This document shows positions 7,948-16,450 of a stretch of DNA of 33,536 bases, one piece after another. The stretch lies in assembly GCF_000764665.1 (NCBI RefSeq), contig NZ_JRGM01000142.1:1-33536 (forward strand), written 5' to 3'. A model generated the notes under the pieces. That model made no database searches. It worked only from the letters and a program-made list of their open reading frames with translations, and was not told where the DNA came from. Made by a program: the position numbers and the translations under genes. This stretch comes from Aeromonas lacus. GTDB taxonomy: Bacteria; Pseudomonadota; Gammaproteobacteria; Enterobacterales; Aeromonadaceae. Numbering within the stretch: position 1 is the stretch's first letter; each line of letters opens with the position of its first letter.

Positions 7948-8625
7948 TTATGGTGTCGCATCTGGCGTTGAAGCCTGGCTCTGCCAGGTGGCCGCCGCCT
8001 GTTCCAGTAGCGCCACCTCGCCCTGCTGGATCAGTGGCAACAGGGCATTGACCTGTTCGTTCGGCCAATCCCACCAGGCGAGTGCCTGCAGCCGGGCTAT
8101 CTCGCTCTCGGTGAAGCGCATCCGCACTATGGCCGCTGGCGTGCCCGCCACCATGGCGTAGGGCGGCACATCTTTGGTGACCAGCGCCCGGGCGGCGATG
8201 ATGGCGCCATCGCCGATGGTGACGCCGGGCATGATCATCGCCTCCATACCGATCCAGACATCGTTGCCGATGCGGGTATCGCCGGCAGGGCGGTAGCTGC
8301 GCTTGAGCGCCTCCAGATCAGCAAACGGATAGGTGCTGATGAAGGCGGTGTTGTGGGTGTGGTTGCCGCCCATGATGATCTTCACCCCGGCGGCAATCTG
8401 CACGTAGTCACCGATATGGAGCTGGTCGATATGCCAGAGCGGCTCCCAGCCGGTATCGGGATGACGGCTGAAGCTGTCGCCATAGAGGTAGCGCACCACC
8501 TCCTCTTCGAAGGGGCCATCCCAGGCACCCGAGTAGTAGCTGTGTTGCCCCTTGAGGCAGATGTTGGGGTTGCTGACCGTCAGATGCAGGTATTCGACCT
8601 GTGACCAGTGCTGGCAGGTTTTCAT
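7948..8625 (-). CDS. CatB/Vat-type hexapeptide-repeat acetyltransferase
   Basis: The 225-residue protein belongs to the xenobiotic acetyltransferases with a left-handed beta-helix, the group containing type B chloramphenicol (CatB) and streptogramin (Vat) acetyltransferases. Visible features are GQHSYYSG near the start, the hexapeptide coils around IGDYVQIAAGVKIIMGGNH with the catalytic His in NHTHN, STYPF, and RIGNDVWIGMEAMIMPGVTIGDGAIIAARALVTKDVPPYAMVAGTPA split over consecutive coils. I chose ATG 8625 because AAAGGAG lies 7 nt upstream and the family starts at about MK; the open frame to 8778 adds 51 unrelated residues. Core-genome context suggests an intrinsic gene. Sequence alone does not show whether it confers drug resistance. 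Confidence 0.87.
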   Translation of the reverse strand: MKTCQHWSQVEYLHLTVSNPNICLKGQHSYYSGAWDGPFEEEVVRYLYGDSFSRHPDTGWEPLWHIDQLHIGDYVQIAAGVKIIMGGNHTHNTAFISTYPFADLEALKRSYRPAGDTRIGNDVWIGMEAMIMPGVTIGDGAIIAARALVTKDVPPYAMVAGTPAAIVRMRFTESEIARLQALAWWDWPNEQVNALLPLIQQGEVALLEQAAATWQSQASTPDATP

Positions 8626-8910
8626 CCTGGTACTCCTTTGTTGAATGGATTTAATTGGTTGCGCTTGATGGAGCGCAGCTAATAGATCCAGACCAGCATG
8701 CGGGGCACGCAGAGCAGTGAGCAGCCCAGCATTTGGGGCAGACGGGGTCGCATTCGGGGTAAGCCCTGATATCGGCAAGTGGTGGGATCATAAGGGGGAT
8801 TGCAGCGATTTGCCAACCTGCAGCGGAGATCCTGCACTAACCATCTGGTTGATATTTATTCTCAATTAGCCATCATTAACCTCCCGGTTGAGTCGGTGGG
8901 GGATAACGAA

Positions 8911-9339
8911 ATGACACCAGAGAGTTGGCAGCGTTACATGCTGGAGGCGGAGCGGTCGTGGCAGTCCGGTTCGCTGGGGGCCGCCGTCTGCTTCTATCAG
9001 CAGGCGCTGGGGGATGTCTACGAGATGAGCGAGGTTGAGCTTGCCGAGCTGGCCAGCATGCGGGTCGCTACCTGCCACCGACTGGCCGACTTCTGGCGGG
9101 CGATGGATGAACCCGCCTATGAGCTGCGTTATCTCAAGCTCGCCTCCGAGCTGGTGACGGCGCTGGTACCGCAGTGCCCCAACCGGGAGTGCGAGGCGCT
9201 GATCAGCGAGCTGGGCTGCTGCCGTGGCGCCCTGCTCGCCTTCTTGAAGCGCCACCCCAACCCCGAAATAGCCAAACTGATCCAGTTGCAGGACAAGGTA
9301 CAGGGCTGCGAACTGATCGGCCGCTTTCGCCTCAACTGA
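8911..9339 (+). CDS. DUF2753-like, TPR-type helical protein
   Basis: This predicted 142-residue cytoplasmic protein has alternating helices in a tetratricopeptide-like pattern: WQRYMLEAERSWQSGSLGAAVCFYQQAL reads as one helix-turn-helix unit, and ATCHRLADFWRAMDEPAYELRYLKLASE as a second. The opening (TPESWQRYMLEAER) and the Cys-rich tail resemble the DUF2753 family I recall from Vibrio and Aeromonas; its function is unknown. I chose ATG 8911 over 8800 because the family starts there and the extra upstream residues are not conserved-looking. The gene converges on the enoyl-CoA hydratase gene with only 12 bp between stops and no evident terminator. Confidence 0.7.
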   Translation: MTPESWQRYMLEAERSWQSGSLGAAVCFYQQALGDVYEMSEVELAELASMRVATCHRLADFWRAMDEPAYELRYLKLASELVTALVPQCPNRECEALISELGCCRGALLAFLKRHPNPEIAKLIQLQDKVQGCELIGRFRLN

Positions 9340-9351
9340 CAGGCGTCGATC

Positions 9352-10101
9352 TCAGCTGCGGCGTTTGAGCTTTTGAGCGATGCGCTGCTGCGCCTCTTCC
9401 CCTTGCAGGGCTTGGGCGAAGGCGCGCGCCTCCAGATCGATGACGAAGTGGACCGCCTGTTTGAGCTCCTGTTTCAGCAGCGCCTTGCTCTTTTGCACCG
9501 CTTTGGGCGCCTTGCTTGCCAGCTTGAGCCCCTGCTCGCGGGCAAAGGGGAGCAGGACATCGGCCGCTACCACCTTGTTGGCGAGCCCGAGCCGCAGTGC
9601 CTCGTCGGCATCGATCGCCTCGGCCAGCAGCAACAGCTCCGCCGCCTTGAGGTGACCCACCATGCGCGGCAGCAGCAGGCTGGAGGCGAACTCCGGCACC
9701 AGCCCCAGCTCGACGAAGGGGAGTTGCAGGCGGGCGTTATCCGCCAGATAGACCAGATCGCAGTGGAGCAGGATGGTGGTACCGATCCCCACCGCCGGGC
9801 CGCCGACCGCCGCAATCACCGGCTTGGGAAAGTCAGCCAGGGTGTGGAGGAACTGCAGGATGGGGTCATCGGGTTCCAGCGAGCTCTTGCCTACGAAATC
9901 GGCCAGATCATTGCCCGCGGTAAAGCAGTCGCTCTGACCCTGCAGCAGCAGGGCGTGCACCTCCTCATCGTTTGCCGCCTGTTGCAGGGCACTCACCAGC
10001 TGCTGATAGAGGGCGGTATTGAGGGCATTGCGCTTGTCGGGGCGGTTGAGCGTCAGGGTGAGCAAGCCATCCTGCTGCTCGGCGACGAGAATGGGGGCCA
10101 T
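9352..10101 (-). CDS. Enoyl-CoA hydratase/isomerase family protein
   Basis: This 249-residue crotonase-fold enzyme probably hydrates or isomerises an acyl-CoA. Crotonase features are NRPDKRNALNTALYQQL, the first oxyanion-hole strand around CFTAGNDLADF, the second in AAVGGPAVGIGTTILLHCDLVY, and LPFVELGLVPEFASSLLLPR. In place of the classic hydratase Glu pair it has Val-Gly-Ile and Glu in LVPE, a pattern seen in enoyl-CoA isomerases, so the substrate and exact reaction are open. Start 10101 has AAGGA 8 nt upstream; the frame to 10188 would run through a large palindrome and the divergent promoter region. No other fatty-acid genes are adjacent. Confidence 0.85.
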   Translation of the reverse strand: MAPILVAEQQDGLLTLTLNRPDKRNALNTALYQQLVSALQQAANDEEVHALLLQGQSDCFTAGNDLADFVGKSSLEPDDPILQFLHTLADFPKPVIAAVGGPAVGIGTTILLHCDLVYLADNARLQLPFVELGLVPEFASSLLLPRMVGHLKAAELLLLAEAIDADEALRLGLANKVVAADVLLPFAREQGLKLASKAPKAVQKSKALLKQELKQAVHFVIDLEARAFAQALQGEEAQQRIAQKLKRRS

Positions 10102-10131
10102 GTCTAAATCCTTGTTATTGAAGGGTGCACA

Positions 10132-10154
10132 AAGGTTACTGTCGGAGTAACCTT
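10132..10154. promoter_or_regulatory. Perfect 23-bp palindromic site in the divergent enoyl-CoA hydratase / copper chaperone promoter region
   Basis: AAGGTTACT (10132-10140) and AGTAACCTT (10146-10154) are exact inverted 9-bp arms around GTCGG. The site lies in the 89-bp gap between the divergent starts at 10101 and 10191. No T-run follows on either strand, so an operator for a dimeric regulator is likelier than a terminator. The regulator is unknown. Confidence 0.5.
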
Positions 10155-10190
10155 GGAGCCGTTTAACAACATCATAAAAGGATTTCAACC

Positions 10191-10646
10191 ATGTTTAAAC
10201 GTGCGTTTTATTCTCTGCTGGTGCTCGGCATGACGGCTCCCGCGCTGGCCAAGGTGGATGCGGTTGACGGCTATGTGCGTTTGCTGCCGCCGGGCTCTCC
10301 CAACACCGCCGCCTTCATGGTGCTCAAGAACGATGCCGACAAGCCGGTCAAGCTGGTGGCGGCAGCCTCTCCTGCGGCGGGTCGAGCCGAGCTGCATACC
10401 CACCTGCACGAGAATGGCGTGATGAAGATGCGTCAGGTCGAGAGCATCGAGATCCCGGCCAAGGGTGAGGTAGCGCTGCAGCCCGGCAGCTTCCACATCA
10501 TGCTGTTCGAGATTGGTGCGCTCTCCGAAAAAACTCCGATGCCGCTTACTTTGACCATGGATGATGGCGAGAAGCTGGAGCTCTCCCTGCCGGTCAAACC
10601 GATCGAGCCGATGGCCGGGATGAACATGAAGCATATGAAACACTGA
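10191..10646 (+). CDS. Periplasmic copper chaperone PCu(A)C
   Basis: The 151-residue precursor has a signal peptide (1-20, MFKRAFYSLLVLGMTAPALA). The mature cupredoxin-like domain binds Cu(I) and delivers it to cytochrome oxidase Cu-A/Cu-B sites or handles periplasmic copper. The canonical motif H(M)X10MX21HXM is exact: H69, M80, H102 and M104. The C-terminal tail is Met/His-rich (MAGMNMKHMKH), probably a second metal-binding site. AAAGG precedes the start. The gene is divergent from the enoyl-CoA hydratase, with a perfect palindrome between them. No Sco or oxidase genes are adjacent. Confidence 0.9.
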   Translation: MFKRAFYSLLVLGMTAPALAKVDAVDGYVRLLPPGSPNTAAFMVLKNDADKPVKLVAAASPAAGRAELHTHLHENGVMKMRQVESIEIPAKGEVALQPGSFHIMLFEIGALSEKTPMPLTLTMDDGEKLELSLPVKPIEPMAGMNMKHMKH

Positions 10647-10740
10647 CATTTGTCGTCGCTTGTTCAGATTTGAGACTGGGTATTTTGGCTGCACCGGGTA
10701 AAATAGCGCTCTTTCCATGTATGCAAGAGGAAGTGAAGTG

Positions 10741-11367
10741 ATGAAAAAGACGCTGATTGCCGGTGTTCTGTTTGCCCTGTGCAGCCAGGGAGCCATGGCC
10801 GCCAATGACTGGCGTTTCGCCGCCGGTGCCGACGTATGGAACGCCCAAGGCAGTGGTCAGGTTTATGGTGCCAGCACCAACTATGACGATCACTACAACT
10901 GGAACGGCTACCTGCAGCTGGAACACGGCATCATTTTCCTGCCGAACGCCAAGTTTGAGATCTCCGACTTCAGCACCTCCGGCGGCGCCTTCAAGAATGA
11001 GCTGACTGCCTACGATCTGAACCTCTACTACCGTCTGTTCAACAACGATCTGTTCAAGATCGATCTGGGTCTGACCGGTCGTTACTACGATGGCGAGCTG
11101 ACCTCCTACGGTCGCAAGGGCTACGACAAGGACACCGTGATGGCCTACGCCGGTAGCGAACTCTACATCCCGAACACAGGTTTCGCCTTCTTCGGTGATC
11201 TGCGTACTCACGACGTGGACAACTATGACTACCGTCTGGGTGCTTCCTACAAGTTCTCCAACATGCCGGTCAAACTGCGTGCCGGCTGGCGTGAAGCCAA
11301 TGTGGACTTCGATAACGTCGACCAGCGTATCGACGGCTGGTTCATGGGCGGCGAATTCACCTTCTAA
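10741..11367 (+). CDS. Small outer-membrane beta-barrel protein (TIGR04219-like)
   Basis: The 208-residue precursor has a signal peptide (1-20, MKKTLIAGVLFALCSQGAMA). The mature protein alternates aromatic and polar residues in beta strands (WNGYLQLEHGIIFLPNAKFEIS, YDLNLYYRLF, IDLGLTGRYY, YDYRLGASYKF) and ends in Phe (GGEFTF), the usual signal for outer-membrane insertion by the BAM complex. Strand number and size suggest an eight-stranded barrel. It resembles the TIGR04219 outer-membrane protein family, whose role is not established. ATG 10741 is preceded by AGAGGAAG and gives a complete signal peptide, so I rejected the upstream ATG at 10717. The dehydrogenase gene follows after 31 bp and may be co-transcribed. 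Confidence 0.85.
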   Translation: MKKTLIAGVLFALCSQGAMAANDWRFAAGADVWNAQGSGQVYGASTNYDDHYNWNGYLQLEHGIIFLPNAKFEISDFSTSGGAFKNELTAYDLNLYYRLFNNDLFKIDLGLTGRYYDGELTSYGRKGYDKDTVMAYAGSELYIPNTGFAFFGDLRTHDVDNYDYRLGASYKFSNMPVKLRAGWREANVDFDNVDQRIDGWFMGGEFTF

Positions 11368-11398
11368 TCTGACAGTCAGCTGACGACAAGGAGAAGTA

Positions 11399-12079
11399 AT
11401 GGGCTACATCATAGTGACGGGGGCCGGTTCCGGTCTGGGCCGCGCCTTGACCGCAGGGCTGGTTGAGCGGGGCCATCGGGTTGTCATGATGGGGCGCCGT
11501 TACGAGAAGCTGCAGGAGCAGGAAGATCTGCTCGGTCAGGCGGTGATCGGCATTGCCGCCGATCTGGCGCACCACGAAGAGGTGGAGATGGCCTTTGCCG
11601 CCGCCGTTGAGTGGGGCGGCCTGCCCGAGATGGTGATCCACTGCGCCGGGGTTGGCGAATTCGGCCCGGTCGGCATCTACACCGCCGAGCAGATCCGCAG
11701 TGTGGTGGAGAGCAATCTTGTCTCCACCATACTGGTGGCCCAGCAGACGGTGCGTCTCATCGGCGAGAAAGGTGGGGTGCTGGCCAACGTGCTCTCCTCT
11801 GCCGCGCAGGTGGGCAAGGCCAACGAGAGCCTCTACTGCGCCTCCAAATGGGGGATGCGTGGCTTTCTGGAGTCGTTGCGCGCCGAGCTGAAAGGCTCGC
11901 CGCTGCGACTGGTGAACCTCTACCCGAGCGGGATCCGCAGCGCCTTCTGGGACAACTCGGATCACGTCGACCCGACCCGTTTCATGACCCCGGAAGATGC
12001 CGCCGCCTACATGCTCGATGCGCTGGCGGCGCGCAGCAGCTGCCACGTGACCGACCTCTTTATCGGTCGCAACGAGTAG
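11399..12079 (+). CDS. Short-chain dehydrogenase/reductase (SDR)
   Basis: This 226-residue classical SDR is an NAD(P)-dependent oxidoreductase with a Rossmann fold. The cofactor motif TGAGSGLG is at 7-14, the NAG-equivalent HCAGVG is near 80, and the catalytic Ser lies in VLSSAAQ with Tyr and Lys in YCASK. Cofactor preference may lean to NADP because GRR follows the second strand (MMGRRYEKL). The substrate cannot be predicted. AAGGAG is well placed before the start. It lies 31 bp after the outer-membrane protein gene, with a bidirectional terminator after it. Confidence 0.88.
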   Translation: MGYIIVTGAGSGLGRALTAGLVERGHRVVMMGRRYEKLQEQEDLLGQAVIGIAADLAHHEEVEMAFAAAVEWGGLPEMVIHCAGVGEFGPVGIYTAEQIRSVVESNLVSTILVAQQTVRLIGEKGGVLANVLSSAAQVGKANESLYCASKWGMRGFLESLRAELKGSPLRLVNLYPSGIRSAFWDNSDHVDPTRFMTPEDAAAYMLDALAARSSCHVTDLFIGRNE

Positions 12080-12122
12080 GCTCTTTGCGGCAATCCTCTT
12101 TGCTTTAGAAGAGAAGACAAAC

Positions 12123-12151
12123 AAAAAGCGCGCCATCAGGCGCGCTTTTTT
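12123..12151. terminator. Bidirectional terminator between the SDR gene and proS
   Basis: GCGCGCC (12128-12134) and GGCGCGC (12139-12145) form a perfect stem with loop ATCA, an A-run on the left and six T on the right. It serves both convergent genes. Confidence 0.9.
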
Positions 12152-12171
12152 ATATCGGGAAGAGGGTGGGC

Positions 12172-13896
12172 TTAGCGGCCCAGCTTGGCCTTGATCATGG
12201 CGACGATGTCGTTGATGGCCACTTCCTGCTTCTCGCCGGTGCGGCGGCACTTGTACTCGACCACGCCGTTGTCCATGCCGCGCTCGCCGATGACGATGCC
12301 GTGCGGCACGCCCAGCAGCTCCATGTCGGCGAACATCACGCCCGGGCGCTCTTTACGGTCGTCAAACAGCACATCCACACCGGCCGCTTTCAGCTCGGCG
12401 TAGAACTGCTCGGCCAGCTCGGCGACGCGCACGGACTTGTGCATGTTCATCGGCACGATGGCCACTTCGAACGGAGCGATGGCGTCCGGCCAGATGATGC
12501 CGTACTGGTCGTTGTTCTGCTCGATGGCAGCAGCCACCAGACGGGAAACCCCGATACCGTAGCAACCCATCTCCATGGTGACGGACTTGCCGCCTTCGTT
12601 CAGCACGCTCGCCTTCATCGCTTCGGAGTACTTGGTACCCAGCTGGAAGATGTGGCCCACTTCGATACCGCGCTTGAGCAGCAGCTTGCCCTGGCCGCAC
12701 GGGCTCGGGTCGCCTTCCACCACGTTGCGCAGGTCGGCAACTTCATAGGTAGCGATATCGCGATCCCAGTTGGCACCGGTCAGGTGGAAGCCGGTCTCGT
12801 TGGCGCCGCAGACGAAGTCCGCCAGATGGGCGGCGCTGCGATCGACGATGATGCGACCGGCAAAGTCGACCGGGCCGATGGAGCCTGCATCGCAACCGGC
12901 GGCAGCTTTGATCTGCTCGTCGTTGGCGAAGGTCAGCGGGTTAGCCACGCCAGAAAGCTTCTCGGCCTTGATTTCGTTCAGCTCGTGATCGCCACGCAGG
13001 ACCAGCGCGATGACCGCCTGCTTGCCGTGCTCGTCCTCTTCGCCCAGAACCAGCAGGGTCTTGGCGATGGTGGTCGGTGCCACGTTCAGGAAGGCGGCCA
13101 CTTCATCGATGGTGTGGACGGCCGGGGTAGCAACCTTGGTCAGGGCTGCGGTGGCGGCAGCGCGCTCGCCAGCCGGCGCCAGCGCTTCGGCCATCTCGAT
13201 GTTGGCGGCGTAATCTGATGTATCGGAGAAGGCGATCAAGTCTTCACCGCTCTCGGCCAGCACCTGGAATTCGTGGGAGCCGGTACCACCGATGGAGCCA
13301 GTATCGGCCTGCACCGGACGGAAGTTCAGACCCATGCGGGTGAACGCCTTGCAGTAGGCGGCGTGCATCTTCTCGTAGGTATCGACCAGAGACTCTTTGT
13401 CGATGTGGAAGGAGTAGGCATCCTTCATCAGGAACTCGCGGCCGCGCATCACGCCGAAACGGGGGCGCACTTCGTCGCGGAACTTGGTCTGGATCTGGTA
13501 GAGGTTGAGCGGCAGCTGCTTGTAGCTGTTCACTTCGTAACGCACCAGCGCAGTGATCACCTCTTCGTGGGTCGGGCCCAGCACGAAGGGACGGTTGTGA
13601 CGGTCGGTCAGACGGCACAGCTCGGGACCGTAGTCATCCCAGCGGCCGGACTCCTGCCACAGCTCGGCGGGTTGCACCACCGGCATGGAGACTTCGATGG
13701 CACCAGCATTGTTCATCTCTTCGCGAACAATGTTCTCGATTTTCTTCAGTACCCGCAGACCGGTTGGCAACCAGGCATACATGCCGGAGGCCAGTTTACG
13801 GATCATCCCGGCGCGCAGCATCAGCTGGTGGCTGACAACTTCAGCGTCGGAGGGGGTTTCCTTGAGAGTGGAAAGCAGATATTGGCTGGTACGCAT
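12172..13896 (-). CDS. proS: Prolyl-tRNA synthetase
   Basis: The 574-residue class II aminoacyl-tRNA synthetase charges tRNA(Pro). It is the bacterial form with an inserted editing domain. Class II motifs are visible: motif 1 around [24 protein letters not shown] split by the helix, motif 2 in [25 protein letters not shown], and motif 3 in [10 protein letters not shown]. The YbaK-like editing insert runs from about 225 to 405 ([21 protein letters not shown] through [17 protein letters not shown]) and clears mischarged Ala-tRNA(Pro). The C-terminal anticodon-binding domain starts near 470. Length is standard. AAGG precedes the start. The 549-bp gap upstream is unusually long for this genome segment. 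Confidence 0.96.
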   Translation of the reverse strand: MRTSQYLLSTLKETPSDAEVVSHQLMLRAGMIRKLASGMYAWLPTGLRVLKKIENIVREEMNNAGAIEVSMPVVQPAELWQESGRWDDYGPELCRLTDRHNRPFVLGPTHEEVITALVRYEVNSYKQLPLNLYQIQTKFRDEVRPRFGVMRGREFLMKDAYSFHIDKESLVDTYEKMHAAYCKAFTRMGLNFRPVQADTGSIGGTGSHEFQVLAESGEDLIAFSDTSDYAANIEMAEALAPAGERAAATAALTKVATPAVHTIDEVAAFLNVAPTTIAKTLLVLGEEDEHGKQAVIALVLRGDHELNEIKAEKLSGVANPLTFANDEQIKAAAGCDAGSIGPVDFAGRIIVDRSAAHLADFVCGANETGFHLTGANWDRDIATYEVADLRNVVEGDPSPCGQGKLLLKRGIEVGHIFQLGTKYSEAMKASVLNEGGKSVTMEMGCYGIGVSRLVAAAIEQNNDQYGIIWPDAIAPFEVAIVPMNMHKSVRVAELAEQFYAELKAAGVDVLFDDRKERPGVMFADMELLGVPHGIVIGERGMDNGVVEYKCRRTGEKQEVAINDIVAMIKAKLGR

Positions 13897-14445
13897 CGCG
13901 GTAGACCTTAGCTAGAACGGGCGCGGGGCCCGGGATAATTTCAAGGGCGGAATTTTAACAGGCTGGGCGTTGCGGCCCAAGGGCTAAATTTGCCGCAGCC
14001 GCGAAAGGGCGGCGCGGGCTGGCCATCTTGTCCGGATCGGAGGGGATGCCCGGCTGGCCATCACCGGCTTGCCGGAGGCGCATGTGACCGCAATTGGCTT
14101 GGCATAAGTAAAAATTTGGTCATTTCGGTAAAACCCATAAATTTGATTTATACCGCGCGGTTTGTCCCTGCAACGGCCGCAGCTAGCCAGTGATGGCTCG
14201 ATAGGAGGATTGGCCGATCCTGACGGTACTGATCTTGCCGCAACCAGCGGTAAGAGGGGGCTGACGGGGCCTTGCCCGCGGTCCATGTGGCCGGGATGCA
14301 AAAGCGGGGTGGGTAGTACCACAACCATTGGGCTTTTAATGCCTGCAATTTGGCCGGATCTCCGCTAAACTCTGCCACCTTTTCGTGACGGGTCGGCCAA
14401 ACCGGCCCCGTCGCCCCCTCTTTATTTGTACTTTTGGAGCCGCTC
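13897..14445. other. Long intergenic region between divergent proS and rRNA methyltransferase genes
   Basis: No convincing gene is present in these 549 bp; the minus-strand open frames are low-complexity shadows. The left half is very GC-rich with repeated GGCTGGCCATC-like motifs (14028-14065). An AT-rich island at about 14105-14152 contains ATAAAT-TTG-ATTTAT (14137-14151) within outer arms CGGTA (14126-14130) and TACCG (14151-14155), an operator-like or promoter-like element. A GC-rich hairpin (GACGGG with CCCGTC, about 14387-14412) lies in the probable leader of the methyltransferase gene. Confidence 0.5.
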
Positions 14446-15798
14446 ATGCCGCTAGTGGGACATCAACACCAGATCGAGATCCTGGAACTGACCGACAAAG
14501 GAGATGGCAAAGGACGCCTGTTCGACCGCCCCCTGTTTGTCGAAGGTCTGCTGCCGGGTGAGCAGGCGTTGGTCGAACTGACCGAGGTGAAGCCCAACTA
14601 CCTGCACGGCAAGGTCGCCGAGCTGCTCCAGCCCTCCGCCGACCGGGTGGCCGATTTCTGCCCCAACACCGAGTGCGGTGGCTGTCAGGTGCGCCCGCTG
14701 GCCTATCCGGCCCAGCTCAAGCTCAAGCAGAGTCTGGTGCAGAGTGCCCTGGAGCAGGTTGGACTGGGTGATGCAGTGGTCAATCCCATCCTCGGCATGG
14801 AGACGCCGTTCGCCTATCGCAACAAGGCGCAGTACGCGGTGCGCGGTTGTGACGCCGGTGCCGAGATCGGTTTTTATCGCAAGCACTCCCATGACCTCAT
14901 CACCGCCGATGATTGTGCGGTGCAGGATTCCCTGCACGTGGAGCTGAACGCCCGGGTGCGCAACTGGATGCGCGCGCACGACATCGCGGCTTATGACGAG
15001 GTGGCCCACACCGGCTGTGTGCGCAACCTGATGACCCGCAAGGGCTTCAAGAGCGGCGAGCTGATGGTGGTGCTGGTGACCCTGAGCGAGGAGCTGCCGT
15101 TCGAAGCCGAGCTGCTGGCGGCGCTGCAGGATCTGCCGGTCACTACCCTGGTGCAGAACATCAACGAAGCGCGCACCAACCGCATTCTGGGCGACAACAA
15201 CCGGGTGCTGCTGGGCAGCGGGGTGATCCGCGACAAGATCCACGAGCTCGAATTCGAGATCTCGCCGCTCTCCTTCTTCCAGAACAACCCGAGCCAGACC
15301 GACGTGCTCTACTCCAAGGCGCTGGAGTATTGCGAGCTGACCGGTAACGAGACGGTGTTCGACATCTATTGCGGTATCGGCACCATCTCCCTGTTCCTGG
15401 CTGGCAAGGCCGCCAAGGTCGTGGGGATCGAGTCGGTGGAGAGCGCCATCAGCGACGCCCGTCGCAATGCAGCTCTCAACGGCATCGAGCAGACCGAGTT
15501 CCACGTCGGCAAGGCGGAGCAGCTGATGCCTGCCCTGCATGCCGAAGGGGTGAGCGCCGACGTGGTGGTGATGGACCCGCCGCGCAAGGGCTGTGACAAG
15601 GCGGTGCTGCAGACCCTGGTGGCCATGGCGCCCCGTCGTCTGGTCTATGTCTCCTGCAACCCGCAGACTCTGGCCCGCGATCTCGCCTGGCTGGTCAAGC
15701 AGGGCTTCGTGCTGGACGAGGTGCAGCCGGTCGATATGTTCCCGCACTCCATGCACGTGGAAGCAGTTGCTCGCTTGAGCCTGCCCGCCAAGGCATAA
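14446..15798 (+). CDS. rlmD: TRAM/Fe-S 23S rRNA (uracil-C5)-methyltransferase, RlmD/RlmCD family
   Basis: The 450-residue protein methylates C5 of a uracil in 23S rRNA (U1939, possibly also U747) using S-adenosylmethionine. An N-terminal TRAM-like RNA-binding domain covers about 5-62. Cysteines 72, 77, 80 (CPNTECGGC) and 157 (DDCAVQ) match the 4Fe-4S ligands of this family. The catalytic domain has FDIYCGIGTISLF, MDPPRKG and the nucleophile Cys in YVSCNPQTLARDL. The wording of these motifs (CGIGTISLFLA, DPPRKGCD, VQPVDMFPHSMHVE) is closer to the YefA/RlmCD group than to E. coli RlmD, so the exact target is uncertain. GGAG lies 6 nt before ATG 14446; the 14434 frame start falls inside that ribosome site. 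Confidence 0.85.
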   Translation: MPLVGHQHQIEILELTDKGDGKGRLFDRPLFVEGLLPGEQALVELTEVKPNYLHGKVAELLQPSADRVADFCPNTECGGCQVRPLAYPAQLKLKQSLVQSALEQVGLGDAVVNPILGMETPFAYRNKAQYAVRGCDAGAEIGFYRKHSHDLITADDCAVQDSLHVELNARVRNWMRAHDIAAYDEVAHTGCVRNLMTRKGFKSGELMVVLVTLSEELPFEAELLAALQDLPVTTLVQNINEARTNRILGDNNRVLLGSGVIRDKIHELEFEISPLSFFQNNPSQTDVLYSKALEYCELTGNETVFDIYCGIGTISLFLAGKAAKVVGIESVESAISDARRNAALNGIEQTEFHVGKAEQLMPALHAEGVSADVVVMDPPRKGCDKAVLQTLVAMAPRRLVYVSCNPQTLARDLAWLVKQGFVLDEVQPVDMFPHSMHVEAVARLSLPAKA

Positions 15799-15823
15799 GT
15801 CGCCTCTGACTTGCGCCCATAAG

Positions 15824-15852
15824 AAAACGACGCCAACTGGCGTCGTTTTTTT
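15824..15852 (+). terminator. Intrinsic terminator after the rRNA methyltransferase gene
   Basis: CGACGCC (15828-15834) pairs with GGCGTCG (15839-15845) around AACT, followed by seven T. Four A on the left allow some function on the minus strand too, downstream of pqiC. Confidence 0.92.
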
Positions 15853-15877
15853 ATCTCTGCAATCGGCGGATGGCCGA

Positions 15878-16450
15878 TTAGCTGGCGCTCTGGCGTACCT
15901 CGTCGGCAATCTGGTCGAGCAGCTGTTGCCAGCCCAGACCCAGCTCGCTGACCAGCGCGTTGTAGCCATCGGCCGGCAGCACCCGCACCTGATTGAAGGG
16001 GGCTTCGCGCAGTACCGAGCCATCTTCCGCCAGCAGGCGCCAGCGCCCGCTCAGCACGGCCCGGCCATCGTGGCGCCCCTGGAAGCGCTCGACCAGTATG
16101 GTCAGCACCGGGCCCTTGCGGCCGCCATCCTGACGGACGACCCAGCCCGGCAGGCGGGTGGAGAGGCCGTTGAGGGTGAGCTGGTTGAGCTGGTCGTCGA
16201 GCGAACCGGCCCAGCGGTGGTACTCGGCAAAGTGGAGCTCCTGCCCCTCCAGCTGATAGACCAGACTGATCCGGTCGAGCTGGCCCGCCAGTGTGATGGG
16301 GCGCAGCACCAGCTGGTGCTGCGGGGTAACCGGCGCCGCCGCCGGTTGCTGGCTGTCGGCGGCGAGCGAGTAGTAGTGCAGCGCTGGCTGGGTGCTGCTG
16401 CACCCGGCCAGCAGGCCGGTCAGCGCCAGCGTCAGGATGAACTTTTTCAT
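15878..16450 (-). CDS. pqiC: PqiC, outer-membrane lipoprotein of the Pqi lipid-transport system
   Basis: The 190-residue lipoprotein has a signal peptide ending in the lipobox LAGC (Cys17). It then matches the ABC-type transport auxiliary lipoprotein family (HYYSLAADS, VLRPITLAGQLDR, DQLNQLTLNGLSTRLPG). In E. coli PqiC forms an outer-membrane ring that docks the PqiB needle for phospholipid traffic across the envelope. Its ATG overlaps the pqiB stop by 4 bp (ATGA), so translation is probably coupled. It is the last gene of the pqiABC operon and ends about 26 bp before a shared terminator. Confidence 0.9.
   Translation of the reverse strand: MKKFILTLALTGLLAGCSSTQPALHYYSLAADSQQPAAAPVTPQHQLVLRPITLAGQLDRISLVYQLEGQELHFAEYHRWAGSLDDQLNQLTLNGLSTRLPGWVVRQDGGRKGPVLTILVERFQGRHDGRAVLSGRWRLLAEDGSVLREAPFNQVRVLPADGYNALVSELGLGWQQLLDQIADEVRQSAS

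Noticed and set aside
7948..8778. Longer version of the acetyltransferase starting at 8778
   Set aside because: The extra 51 residues do not resemble the family, and a strong ribosome site marks the start at 8625.
12166..13218. 350-codon open frame antisense to proS
   Set aside because: Mirror of the proS codon pattern; the proS reading is complete and conserved.
14452..16023. 523-codon open frame on the minus strand
   Set aside because: It is antisense to the rRNA methyltransferase gene and crosses its terminator; no recognisable protein features.
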